Assembly (NCBI GenBank): GCA_028023455.1
Contig: JAQFVV010006231.1
Location: forward strand, 7,332,036-7,396,035
Length of the DNA stretch: 64,000 nucleotides
Source: Epiperipatus broadwayi
Taxonomy: Eukaryota; Onychophora; Udeonychophora; Euonychophora; Peripatidae
Direction of reading: 5' to 3'
The position numbers were made by a program, and so were the translations under genes. The number at the start of each line of letters is the position of its first letter. Positions within the stretch are counted from its first letter, which is position 1. This document shows positions 13,100 to 24,084 of this stretch, one piece after another. The notes beneath the pieces were generated by a model. That model saw only the letters and a list, made by a program, of their open reading frames with translations, searched no databases and was not told where the DNA came from.

Positions 13100-13685
13100 T
13101 AGATATAAAGACTCAATAGAACATGCATATTGTCATAAAACTACTTTATAAAACATTTAAATAAGATTATACTAAAAATATTCCCAAAGAGATAAGAACT
13201 GCTTAATGTACAAGCTGGTTTTAGGAAAGTTCAAGGACCAAGAGATAATTGCTAATGTAATCTGGATATATGAAAAGGTGAGAAAATTTCAGAAAAAAAT
13301 CTACATATGCATTATTGATTATAAGATCTTTGATTCAACTGACTATAGTAAATTGTGAAAAGTTTTTATAAAAATTTAATGTAGCAAGGTATTTCATTAT
13401 TTTCAGAAGAAATCTCTCTATATGCCACCAGATATGACAATTAAAACAGATATTAGTGAAACACATTGATTTCATTTGTCAAAGAAATTATAAAAAAAAA
13501 CATCTTTTCAATTTCTATACTGAAAATTTAATGAGAGAAAAGAGATTGGACAAAGACAAATATAAATTTAAGATTGGAGGAAGGGAAATTTAATAACCAT
13601 ATATATGTGAATATTACAACATTTTAAGTTGAAAATTAAAGACTTGAAAAAACTATTAATAAAGTTAAAAAGTATTATATTCTTT
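13100..13685 (+). pseudogene. LINE (non-LTR) reverse transcriptase relic
   Basis: Plus-strand remnant of a non-LTR reverse transcriptase, readable only by changing frame several times. Near 13209-13250 it gives VQAGFRK followed by a G.RD-type segment, the QAGFRKGRGTRDQ signature. At 13311-13345 comes IDY....DSTD, the motif A region with its Asp. At 13507-13600 comes FNFYTENLMREKRL and then FKIGGREI, the sequence that precedes the YADD motif in this LINE group. The expected YADD position shortly after 13600 is no longer legible. These signatures match a widespread animal LINE group. Multiple stops show it is long dead. No endonuclease part, poly-A tail or target duplication was identified. Confidence 0.75.
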
Positions 13686-13852
13686 CTTTCATCTTATATC
13701 TCTTTTACGTATTGATTAATTTTATAAAATAAATAAATCCACATTTCTTTAATCATTTTAACAGTGCTTTATTTTATTTTTCTATTCAATAAATCTAACA
13801 ATTTTGACTGATCAACAGTCTTCTTCATAGCTAAAATACATATAAGGATACA

Positions 13853-14015
13853 TATAAACAAACAATTTAACGGTAAAAAGTATTATATTTAAATTCTTTA
13901 GTAGCGCTTTCAATTACGTATTAATCCTCATTAGCTGACAAGGATTATTATGTAATTGAAAGTGCTACTAAAGAATTTAAATATAATATTTTTTACTGTT
14001 AAATTGTTTACTTAT
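13853..14015. repeat. Foldback (inverted repeat) element, ~163 bp
   Basis: The left arm (about 13853-13936) and right arm (about 13941-14015) are near-complementary: GTAGCGCTTTCAATTACGTA on the left pairs with TATGTAATTGAAAGTGCTAC on the right, and AATTTAACGG pairs with CTGTTAAATT. The spacer is only a few bases, so a transcript would form one long hairpin. This is the structure of a palindromic MITE. No TIR family recognised. Confidence 0.88.
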
Positions 14016-14881
14016 ATATTACATATAATATTTTTTATAACGGGTATTATACTTTTACTTTTATATAAGGGTACATGAATATATAAAAAAATAGATTATC
14101 AAATCAATATAAACTGTACAAACCCTTTAGTCAATTATTCACTGAATTCTTTTTATATTCCATTATATTTATCCTAAATATATACCCTCAAAATCTATAC
14201 TACATTTGTATCCTAATAAAAGTCTATCATTTTATATATTTTTTCCCCACACACTGATATTATCATAATTGCAATAATATACCTAACTTAATAAATTTAT
14301 AATCTTTTATTATCCATTAACATTTTATACATTAATATACAAATTTAATTTGGAGAATATGTATTCTTTTCTTATTCTATTTGTAATTCTATATACAAGC
14401 ATTTTTTAAACGTTTTATCAGAAAAAATAATTAACACAAATTCAATATTCATTATAGAAAATCTGAGTTGCTGAGCATGCTTTCGACCTGTACGGTCAGA
14501 ATCATAGCATTCTTGTTCAGTAGTAGGAACTGCCATAAGTAAAAATAATATAAACAAAAAAATGTTACTAGATAATAAAAGACTATAAGTTTATTAAATT
14601 AGATATACTATTGTGATTATAATATATATTTAGGGCAAATATAATAGGATATAAAAATATTCAATGAATAAATTGGTTATAATACTTGTATTGTTTATAT
14701 TGATTAGATAAATTTTTTTTTTTTGCATATTCATGTACACTGGTATACATTTTGATTCCGAAAAAGACAACTGAGGAGTCAAAACTGTTAGAATGATGGA
14801 ATAGAAAATAAAATAAAGGATTGTTAAGATGATTAAAAATGTGAATTTATTTTTAAAAAAATCAAAATAAAGTATGATGGG
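14016..14881. other. AT-rich sequence, nothing recognised
   Basis: No repeats or coding of note. The 61-codon minus-strand frame at 14372-14557 carries no recognisable motif. Confidence 0.55.
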
Positions 14882-15217
14882 TAAATTATATATATATAAT
14901 AATCAATAAAGCAAGTCATATATAATGTGACATTGCTTTTAAAAGCTTGTATTTACAAATATATAATATAGGGAGCATTCCAATAGCTCAAACAAGCTTT
15001 TATTTAATAAGTGCAGTAAGAGAAAATATTTAAAATCTCTATCTGGGGATAAAAATATTCTAGATAAAGGTTTTAAATATTTTCTCTTATCGCCCTTATT
15101 AAATAAGAGCTTGTTTGAGCTATTGGTATGCTTCCTATATTACATATTTTTAAATACAAGCTTTTAAAAGCAATGTTACATTATATATGACTTGCTTTAT
15201 TGATTATTATAATTTTA
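14882..15217. repeat. Long foldback element, 336 bp
   Basis: Left arm about 14882-15041, right arm about 15069-15217, with only scattered mismatches. For example AATCAATAAAGCAAGTCATA pairs with TATGACTTGCTTTATTGATT, and AAAAGCTTGTATTTA is matched by TAAATACAAGCTTTT. The ~28 bp spacer holds GATAAAAATATTCTAGATAA. The size and near-total palindromy fit a foldback-type MITE. A third, isolated piece of the same arm lies just downstream. Confidence 0.9.
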
Positions 15218-15462
15218 CCTTTAAGGCTTTGGCGATGCTAAGGCTATTAATATATGATAGATCTGAAATTGGTTTAGGCCCACACAGCTATCTGAGTTAA
15301 ATAGCTGGATTTTAGGACAATTTGTGGGTCTAAAAATTTCAGATTTTCCTCTCAATAGTTACATATCAAATAAGTGCTAAGTTTTGCATTGATATTTTAG
15401 ATCTAGTGTCTGAATGTTCTAGCTCCTCACTGAGGTGAGCCTTAAGCTTGAAACCAATTGGT
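15218..15462. repeat. Internal inverted-repeat segment beside foldback
   Basis: Contains a second, smaller inverted repeat: ATCTGAAATTGGTTTAGGCC near 15260 against GTGGGTCTAAAAATTTCAGA near 15323. Outer short complementary words (CTTTAAGGCTTTGG / GAGCCTTAAG) lie near both ends. It sits between the 336 bp foldback and a further partial arm, so it may be the internal part of a larger composite element. Confidence 0.5.
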
Positions 15463-15545
15463 GATAAGAATATTCTAGACAAAGATTTTAAATATTTTCT
15501 CTTACCGCACTTATTAAATATGTTTGTTCCTCCCTATATTATATA
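15463..15545 (+). repeat. Isolated third copy of foldback right arm
   Basis: GATAAGAATATTCTAGACAA and the following TTTTAAATATTTTCTCTTAC closely match the spacer and right arm of the preceding foldback (from about 15042). Ends near CCTCCCTATATTA, equivalent to the arm's TTCCTATATTACA, after an internal deletion. Confidence 0.8.
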
Positions 15546-15549
15546 TATA

Positions 15550-15610
15550 AAGAGATCGGACTGCCGACTCCCTAACCTGTCTGGCATACCAAGACGCCAC
15601 TAGGCTATTA
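15550..15610 (-). mobile_element. tRNA-derived SINE head (A and B box)
   Basis: On the minus strand TAGCCTAGTGG (complement of 15597-15607) is an excellent RNA polymerase III A box. About 33 bases further, AGTCCGATCTC (complement of 15552-15562) is a plausible but imperfect B box. Order and spacing fit a tRNA-like promoter. There is no closing acceptor stem, so this is not a functional tRNA. The higher G+C content than the neighbourhood supports a separate origin. Confidence 0.55.
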
Positions 15611-17654
15611 GAACCTAGAAAATTTATAAAGTAGGCAAATACATATGATTAAGATTCAATTTTTACTGACCGATAGTCCTAGTCACTAGCTCATGGAAAA
15701 GCTGAACTTAAAATATCACGCTGTCTATATAAAAATTTTCTAACTCTTTATTTTTTAAAAAAAAATATTAATAAAAATATATAAAAATAAGTTACTGCCA
15801 CAATTAATCAAAAAGCAGTTTTATTATTACACACACACACATTAAAAAAAAATTCTGGAAATTAAATGAATTTAATTTACGTCGTTTGCATAGATGGATA
15901 AATTTAAGATTTAATACAATTTCAATATTTTGTTAAACTTAAATATGCTACATAGATTATGCATTTATATATTCAATTCTTTTAACTCAAAGTTACAAGT
16001 TCACATCCAAACCAATGCCAGCTTATTGATATATCGATGTGATCAATGCAAAATGAGGATGTTAGCATAAAAAAAAATGCTGACAGAAATGTGCATCTGT
16101 AGCATGATATCATTAAAGAAAGAATGACCCTCATCTAGCACAGGAATGTGCATCTTGTGAGGTAACCATTTGGAATATATATTAGACATGCTCTATAATG
16201 GGGGATTGTGGACTTTGCCATCTTACTATCATCAACCAGAGCATAAGGAGATCATTGGCATAGGTAATAGATCTATGACCATTGGTGACATGATAGCTAC
16301 ACTTTTGGGTGATGCATTTAATTGGGTACTATGCCCTGTACGCTAACATGGCACAAGAGAATGATAATCCAATGCACCTCACCATATCACATTGACATAA
16401 AACACCTGTACATCCCTCCACCAGCACTGATTCAACTACGAAACAAATAGCCCAAAATTACCCACTTAAACTACCATAATCTTATGAATCTATGCAGCCA
16501 TTTACATCTTATTTTTAAATTATTAATTTAATTAATAAAATTATGAGAATGGAAATAATAGTAATAGCAAACATATTTTTTAATAAATAATTTATATTTC
16601 TGCTTAATCAGATAAGAGACTTTATGAGTTAGGTACCATTTAAGTTTAAGTATTTGAAAAGTTCTTAGATTATTAAAGTTCATACTTTCTGAGGCTGTAG
16701 ATTTATTTGAAATCTGTCTTGGCGGCCCACGATGTGTCGCACAACTCCAATCAAAGTCCATTTAGCTAATATTGTTTTCGGGAAGACGAGTCCATTGTTT
16801 GCTGCTTTTCGGGAACCATAACTCTGAGGTCATCTCAGCTTGTGCAAATATGGGAAACTAATTTATTGCACGATCCTTATATTTTTGAGGTCTGCAATAC
16901 ATGTAAATATGCTTAAATTATGTAATCAACAAGAACAATATCCAAAAACAAAACTCCACTTAGCCTTTTATATCATTTTGAATTCCTTATCATCAAATTC
17001 CAGGATTGATTTTGCCTGGGTTTGCCCTGATTTTATTAGTGATGATGATTTTCTCTGTAGACCGTGTGTTCATTCGCATCATTTATTGGGCAGTTTACTT
17101 TTGAGCAGGAATATATTTTTCCATTAGGAATTTTTTAATTGATCTTTTATCTGATTAACCGGTTAAATACCCTCAAGGGCCTGTTTGCTATTATATCATT
17201 AATTTCAATAGAAAATCATTTCCATTCTAAGATTTAAAATAATTTATAAATAGAAAATCAAATTAAAAATAATTTGTAAATAGAAAATAATTAACAGCTT
17301 TTATTTTCTTTTACATTACTTTAAAAAAGTATCTCCACCTGTGCAATTTTATATAGTGGTTTAAATAAAATTATTAACTTTTATATTTATTTATCGTCCT
17401 TTTTTATTATTATTTGAAAGCGATGTAACAGCATAAATGTATACTGTTACATATCATCAAACTTCATAAAAAAATAAAAACAATAATAAAAATTTTTTTT
17501 TACTTAAGTGTTAGTAAGCATATATTAGAAAAAATTTACTGACTTCTTTGGTTAGTAATTATACACAGAAAAAAATGTCCACATTTTACATCACCTGAGA
17601 ACGTGCCTCCCCCCTCAACAGTTCTCCATTTCCTTACTTTTCTCTTTATGCTGT
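15611..17654. other. Intergenic with an unclassified mixed-composition block
   Basis: Mostly AT-rich. About 16080-16450 has more even base composition and fewer homopolymers than its surroundings but no readable frame, which is typical of an eroded mobile element or former exon sequence. A small G+C-richer patch lies at 16715-16760. Short direct repeats of an AAATAGAAAAT word occur at 17210-17290. Confidence 0.45.
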
Positions 17655-18282
17655 TACAATATATATATATATATAACATTCACTGTGATGACAGGCTCAA
17701 CAGCTAAGATTAAATTAATGGTAAAGACAAAAGTTATCAATATCTTTTACCTCTTTGAATCACTCATCAATAACAAAAGTTCCAGCAGACAAGATAATTA
17801 TTTTAAGTTATATATGGGTGGAATAGCAACAAAAGCTTGGAAAATATCTTTAGACATACATTTAAAAATGAGGAATAAAAGAAGAGCCTCACTGTTTGGA
17901 ATGGCTTTCAGTAAAGCAAAAAAGATGACCAGTAATGAGAAATCTATGCTATAAATAATCTGAAAAATTCAAGCAAATAAGTCATTTTGAAAAAATAGCA
18001 TTAATATAATCACTAAAAGCTGTCAATAATTTAAAAGTACTCTTAATGTATATGGTGTACATGCACATACACATCATGTATGTACATAACTCATAACTAA
18101 TCCTATGTATGTTAGAATAATAATAATAATAATAAAAAAAGGTTAATTTTGAATAAGTATATATAATATAAGCAGCCAATATATTTATTAAAAAAAATAC
18201 AAAAAAAAAACCAAACAATATATTATAACATGTGTTATACGGCACATAATAATATAGTGTGTGTGCACAAATATATATATAT
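17655..18282. other. Unclassified segment between (TA)n runs
   Basis: Begins with GTTACAATATATATATAT followed by ACATTCACTG, words also seen at the start of the long repeat family described next. It contains an 89-codon plus-strand frame (17685-17954) of unknown nature rich in Lys and Ser, and a (TAA)n-like run at 18117-18134. It may be a fragment or relative of that repeat; I could not align it further. Confidence 0.3.
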
Positions 18283-20490
18283 AAAGTTGAGAGGAAAAGT
18301 AGAAATAAACACAGACATAAATTTTTGTAAACATTTAACTACATTCACTGGGAGCCAGAAGGAAGCAGCGTCTACTAATTTACTATGCTGGAGTTTTGAA
18401 TTATGAAGCCGGACCCACTTCTGTATTCACTAGCCTGCTTAAATGTGGACAAGACAGCTGCTTGGCTGGAACAATTCTAGACAGAAGGGAGATCACTGTA
18501 GACCAATTTACCTGGACTCTACCTATCTTGATGCTGACAATTGACCAGTCTTTCCAAGACAAATTCACAAAAGAATCCCATCAGTTGAGAAGTTGTTAAA
18601 CATATGCTGCTACGTATACATGCAAGGGACTACAGACAAATACATAGTGTCACATATGTATAATGTGAATTGTTTTAAATAATTCATTTTTTAAAAATGA
18701 CATTCTAAAAAGTGAGATATATAATATAGAACAATTTCGTTTAAAACCATTTATTGAGAAAAAAAAAATTTAAGTTTATATTTTAAATTCTAAAAAAACA
18801 TTATAGTTAAGAGTGACCTGTGATGATCATACCTATATATATATATATATGTTTTAAAAGAAAAAACAATTTCAAAAATCTTTTAGACTAAAAAAAAAGA
18901 AGACATTTTAAATTTAAAATCCCTTGATAATTTAATCAAGCAAAACAATTACCTGAAAAATAAACCTTTTTATGAAAGTGTTTATAATTAATTTATATCA
19001 TCTATAATTTTATTTATACATGTTATATATGTGCATTTATATGAAAAATATATTTGAATAACTTTTATTATTTTGTCAAATCAAAAATATCATATGAAGT
19101 AGATGTCAGTGTGTGCCTGCAATTCAACATGCACACACATATAAGTAAAACTTTAATCATTTATAGTATTTTTTATATAGCTGGAAACTTTAATCACTTA
19201 TGCAATTTTGTATGATAGAAATATATTCATGTGTTTATATATATCAATGAGTGTCAAATAGATACATATGTAAATTTTAATCATTTTTTGATAATTCAAA
19301 TGTATTCAGTGTAAATTAATATATCACACATCTGTGCAGATTAAATATGCATGTTTTGAGTAAACCTGGTATAAGTTATTCATATCATTAAAATGTAATA
19401 ACTAAAAATTTTAATCAGTGCACATACATTTCTATGTTAAATATTTGTATCATTAAAGGATTTTAACCATTCTTTTTATTATTAAATGTCAATTCAAACT
19501 AGCTCATTTTATGTTCAGCCACATGTCTGTGTGATGATTGTTTAAATAACTGTATATTGGGACACATATGTAAACCATAATAGTAACTTGAATTTTGTAT
19601 AGTAATCATTGTAAATCAGAATGTGATAGTTTTTTATTGTATGTTAAATAAATCTAAAGGCTTCTAATTGTAGAGCCATATCCTAAAGGCATTAATATCA
19701 TTCTTTTATTGTTAATAAACTTGTATTCAATTGTTAAATACTATATTGCATCATCTTGTGGTCACCATATTTGAGCTTGTGTTCTTCTGGGCTAGATTAT
19801 TGCATAATGGTCTGATTATATGAATGGGGATGTCTTTTGTGCTTAAGGGATGTTCAGTGTTGATCAATCATCATCCTGGTTGGTATATAAGATTATATTC
19901 TTTAAAACCCCTACACTACATTTTATTTAGTTTAGTCTATCAGAAATTTAAATTTATAGTTGGCCAGTATATTAATGTACTAAGAGGCAAGCATTGATGA
20001 TCAGCATGTTTTAATATTCCAGCATTATTGTTTTTCAAGTTATATATTCTATGGGATTAGCACTTAGGTTTGTGCATCCAAATTAAGGTTTAAATAATTG
20101 CCCAAGACGGCAAAGGCTGTACAGTACACCAATTTCAAATCCAGTCACAAGATTAACTGTTGATTTATTTTATTATTAATCACTCATAATGATGAGTATT
20201 ACTTATACTTATTTTTACTTATTGATAATGCTGGTGAATATGGTTGATGATACTGGTAGTTGCTCTAAGGAGTTAACTAAGGCTGATCTCTCAATGATTT
20301 CAAAGATAGATTTTATGATCTCATACTCTCTTTAATATATACAATAGCTTACATATTTTTTAATTATTTAATATTTTATCTCATTATTTAAATTAACATT
20401 ATTTGAAATATATTATGTTTACTTGGAATAGATGATGATTAGCAATCATCCCAGGAATGACCACTTCGATACCCCATCCCCTTATAATAT
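18283..20490 (+). mobile_element. Long unclassified repeat family, copy 1 (~2.2 kb)
   Basis: This segment is collinear with 54437-57420. Shared anchors in order: AGGAAAAGTAGAAATAAACA near the start; CTAGACAGAAGG.. and ..TAGACCAA near 18477-18510; a block of degenerate ~100 bp units with AAATTTTAATCATTTTT; CAATCATCATCCTGGTTGGT and AAGATTATATTCTTTAAA near 19866-19905; GATCAGCATGTTTTAAT; and finally TACCCCATCCC before an AATATATA run. Both copies are bounded by (TA)n-like sequence. I see no RT, transposase or helicase motif in any frame, so it appears non-autonomous. Orientation is arbitrary: plus is used because both copies align in this direction. Copy 1 lacks several hundred bases present in copy 2. 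Confidence 0.75.
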
Positions 20491-21008
20491 ATAACACAAT
20501 AATACAATAAATGTCCGCTAATAAAAACCACATGATCACCAATGCAGTGGCACTACTTTATGTAGAGCTTTGCCTGCTAATAAAAATATTGTAATAAAAT
20601 GTAACTATATTCCAAATAATGGTAAATAACAAAATAAATTCCAATATAAACTTTAATCAATAGTAGTACTTTCAATTATATTCATAATCATTTTCAACCA
20701 AACTGACTTAATTGCAAAATGGAGTAAAACAGCATCAACTGTAAACCACATGTCGAATTACATATCGGATAATTCACTAATCTTAATATTCGCTGTCTGT
20801 TTGTGATCATACTTTTATACTGCTTAATAAAAATTGCCTTTTTAATTTTTCTTTTTTCATTACTTCTTTCTTGATTTAAAATCTTAATTCTTTTCATATA
20901 AAAATCAAATTTACATTTACAACTTCTATCGTGACTATAAAACACTGATTCTGTAAATGAGTCAACTTTATTCTTTTTTTACTCTTTTATATAACAACTT
21001 ATGTTTTT
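20491..21008. other. AT-rich flank, nothing recognised
   Basis: No motif found. The 83-codon minus-strand frame at 20694-20945 is Lys/Ile-rich and unrecognised. Confidence 0.5.
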
Positions 21009-21211
21009 TAACTCTTTTTTCAATACTACACCTTGACTCTCCAATATATGAATTTACATCCACAAAAAATTTGATTAACTATATTAGTAACTCCATTCTT
21101 AGATACTTTATATTTAGAATTATTAACCATCTTATTCAAATTACACCTGGGTCTCTTTTTACGCGGACTTATTTAACACGATTTTGAAGTTACGCGATTC
21201 GTGTTTCACTG

Positions 21212-21308
21212 GAAGTCGATTTCCGATAATGCACTATTACTTTAAATAATAAATTTCGCGCACTTACGTTATATTGAAAGTAATAGCACATTATGGAATT
21301 CGACTTTC
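21212..21308. repeat. Small inverted repeat inside the MITE
   Basis: GAAGTCGATTTCCGATAATG (from 21212) and AGCACATTATGGAATTCGAC (to about 21304) form the arms, with GTAATAG/CTATTAC words completing them and a ~35 bp loop containing GCGCAC. It could be a nested MITE or the original stem of the host element. Confidence 0.75.
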
Positions 21309-21462
21309 ATCTTAGTAATTTCAATATTTTCAGTGCTTTATAATAGTAATATTTTATGCAATAATGAAAGTAAAATCATGATTTCCACATTTTATGTATA
21401 CACATATTAAATTTTACAAGATTATAATGTAAATTTGTTCAAACATTGTACGTGTTAATTTT

Positions 21463-21548
21463 CCATTTTAAATCACATTCTGTTTTTGCTTTTTAAAAAA
21501 GAACATAAGCATTTTAAATCACATTCTGTTTTGCTTTTTAAAAAAGAA
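21463..21548 (+). repeat. Tandem duplication, ~43 bp unit
   Basis: TTTTAAATCACATTCTGTTT followed by a GCTTTTTAAAAAAGAAC block occurs twice in succession; the copies differ by one T in a run and one substitution. Confidence 0.9.
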
Positions 21549-22430
21549 CGTAATCAATTATTATTTTCTTATTAATGATGCTAATCATTAACATGCTCTT
21601 AAATTCCAACGAGAGCTAAATGATTGTATGTCTGGATATCGCGAGCTTTGTAAACAATTAATAAAATCATCATCTCAAAGATTAATTACATTGTCACCAG
21701 AAAATCATAATAATTAAAACGTGTATAAAAAAAATGTAAATTACTGTACTGTAAATTATGCATAAACATATATTATTTTGAATAAAATTAAATATTATAG
21801 TTAAAAAAAGTTTGTCTTGTATCAATTTTTTTCAAATTTGAAATTTTTTATTAGTCATATTTTATTTCCTTATTTTTTTTTTTTGCGCGAATTTGAACGT
21901 AATTTTACGTTGGTGCTTTGCTTTTACGCGACTTTTTAAAAATCACAGACCGCATCCCCCCTTTTTCAATATAAGTTACGTCTATTTTTGTGCGATTTTG
22001 TTTGCGCGTGTTTTCTGAGGAACCTATCTATCGCGTAAAATGAGACCCAGGTGTATATGAACCATAATGTAACTTTTCATATGATAAAAGGAAAAATATT
22101 GAGATTTATATAAATGTGTTAAGAATTTGTTATAATATAAAGAAAATTTATTAAGCAAGTTGTCAATTTAATAAACAAATTTAAAAAAATAATATTGAGA
22201 AGTGTATTAATAATATGAAATGGATTTCATTACCTTTTTCTAATAATCAAGCTAAATTTTTGAAAAAGATTTATACTGGAAAATATATTTAATTTTATGG
22301 TTCATATAATTTGAATAAGATGGTTTAATAATTCTGAGGATGAAGTGAGTAATATAGTTTATCACATTTTTTTATGGATGTAATACTTCATATATTGGGA
22401 GTTGAGGTGTAGTATTGAAAAAAGAATTTT

Positions 22431-23536
22431 ACGGACAAAAATAATATTGATTATAAAATTAATATAAATTTAAATAATTGTTTAGTAATTAAACCTAAAA
22501 TACTTATGTGTTTGCCAAAATATTTTCATAGTGGGCATCAAATGTTGAACATGTAAACATTATCAGTTGTACTGACAGAAAAAGAGCAATTTAAATACTC
22601 TGCTTATATTAATATTAGTTAGAATCAAATCAAAATTTGTATTTTCTGTATAATCACCTTACTATTGCAATATTTTCGATACATTTTTATACTATAAGTC
22701 ATTGCAGGTTAGACAAATACACATTGCAAACTGCTTGTAACCTTTGGGCCACCAGTTTGACATCCAGTTATAGAATTAATGTGAACATAATTCAAAGATT
22801 AATTTTTGCTTGTTAGTTTAAAAATTAGAATTGTTTTTTTAAATTCTCGCATTAAATATAAATTGTCTATATGATTATTTTCTTATCTCTTTCATTATTC
22901 ATAATTTAAATCATTTCTTTCGTTCTTAAAATAAATTTAAAGGATAGTAAGTAAATAAAAAACAATCACTAACAATAATCAAACATATTATAGGCCTGTT
23001 TATTATAAGCTTGTGAATATTAAATATGCCTTTAAGCAGAAAAAACTTACACACACAAATGGTACCATAAATATATGTTAGTATAATGTATGCAAAATAC
23101 TTAATGTAATAATTTGTTTATTAGAAACTTATCTATGTGTTTCTCAATGTCAATTTAGCTATAATTTTTATTAAAAAAGTAGTTAAAAAGGATAATTTTA
23201 ATTAGTTCATAATATTGATTAAAAACTGTTCACTGTAAAGAGTAATTATTAGTTTATATATATAAATCAAATAGCTTTATTATTTGGGAGATCGTAAGAA
23301 GTTTGAGCGCCAGAACTGAAATTGATCTGAGAATGTTATATTCTATAATCTGATACTGTGTGAAAACCATGCAGTTTGGATTTGTGATAATAAAAACATA
23401 TATATAAATAGAAAATACAGTGATTTCAATTATTTAGAACTCTTTATCCTCAAAATTAAAAAAGAAAGAATTAATTAAATTAAAGATCGAACAAATGTTC
23501 ATGATATGATTACAAAAAAACAACAACTTGATTTTA
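22431..23536. other. AT-rich sequence, nothing recognised
   Basis: No supported gene or repeat. Contains only short microsatellite-like patches. Confidence 0.55.
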
Positions 23537-24084
23537 TCCTAATGCAGCGATGGCGAACTTATGGCATGTTCAAACTTTTTACTGGCATGCAAACTATTTA
23601 TATATCATAATTTTCTTCAATATTTTTTTTGTTGCTAAAATCTGTACTAATAAAAATTTACTGTAAACTAAAGATAAAATAAATAAATATAATATTATAT
23701 TAGAATTCAATTTACAATTGAACTCTGATTAGAAGCAATAAATTATATTTTAAATTAAATAAAGTGGTATGGTATATTGTAGTATCATATTCTATAAACC
23801 TGTCAAATGATTCCAATAAAACTAGAAAGTAAACTCAGTAAAATATTTTATAACTTTTTGAAGTAAGTTTTTTCAAATCTAAAGTAAATGTAATCAAATG
23901 GTTTACTGTTCTAATCTTTTTTCACCTAAACGTGTTGACACCATTCATTTTTTAATGTAATCAAAATTGCAATAAAAGAACAAAATGCATAATCAATGCC
24001 ATCAAATGAGGCTTTTTTTTTGCTTGAAGTTTTGCTGTAAAAGTGAAATGATAAATCTTTTATTCACTATTGTATTGGGAATAA

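Larger units (their letters stand above)
21144..22053. mobile_element. Pogo/Tigger-like MITE with TA duplication, 910 bp
   Basis: The ends are inverted repeats: CACCTGGGTCTCTTTTTACG on the left, and on the right the complement of CACCTGGGTCTCATTTTACG. TA flanks both ends (21142-21143 and 22054-22055), the standard mariner/pogo target duplication. The G/C-rich TTTACGCG words inside each end resemble pogo/Tigger termini. There is no transposase frame, so it depends on an enzyme made elsewhere. The uninterrupted foldback arm at about 22295-22320 preserves the pre-insertion sequence. Confidence 0.8.
21009..22430. repeat. Foldback element split by a MITE
   Basis: The left arm (21009-21143, continuing at 22056-22067) is the inverse of the right arm (about 22295-22430): AATACTACACCTTGACTCTC corresponds to GGGAGTTGAGGTGTAGTATT, and CCATCTTATTCAAATTA to TAATTTGAATAAGATGG. 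The left arm is interrupted at a TA by the element at 21144-22053. Removing it together with one TA restores complementarity across the junction to the right arm. Confidence 0.85.

Noticed and set aside
20694-20945. 83-codon minus-strand Lys-rich frame as a possible LINE tail
   Set aside because: I could not align it to any LINE motif, and the neighbouring repeat is a foldback, not a retroelement.
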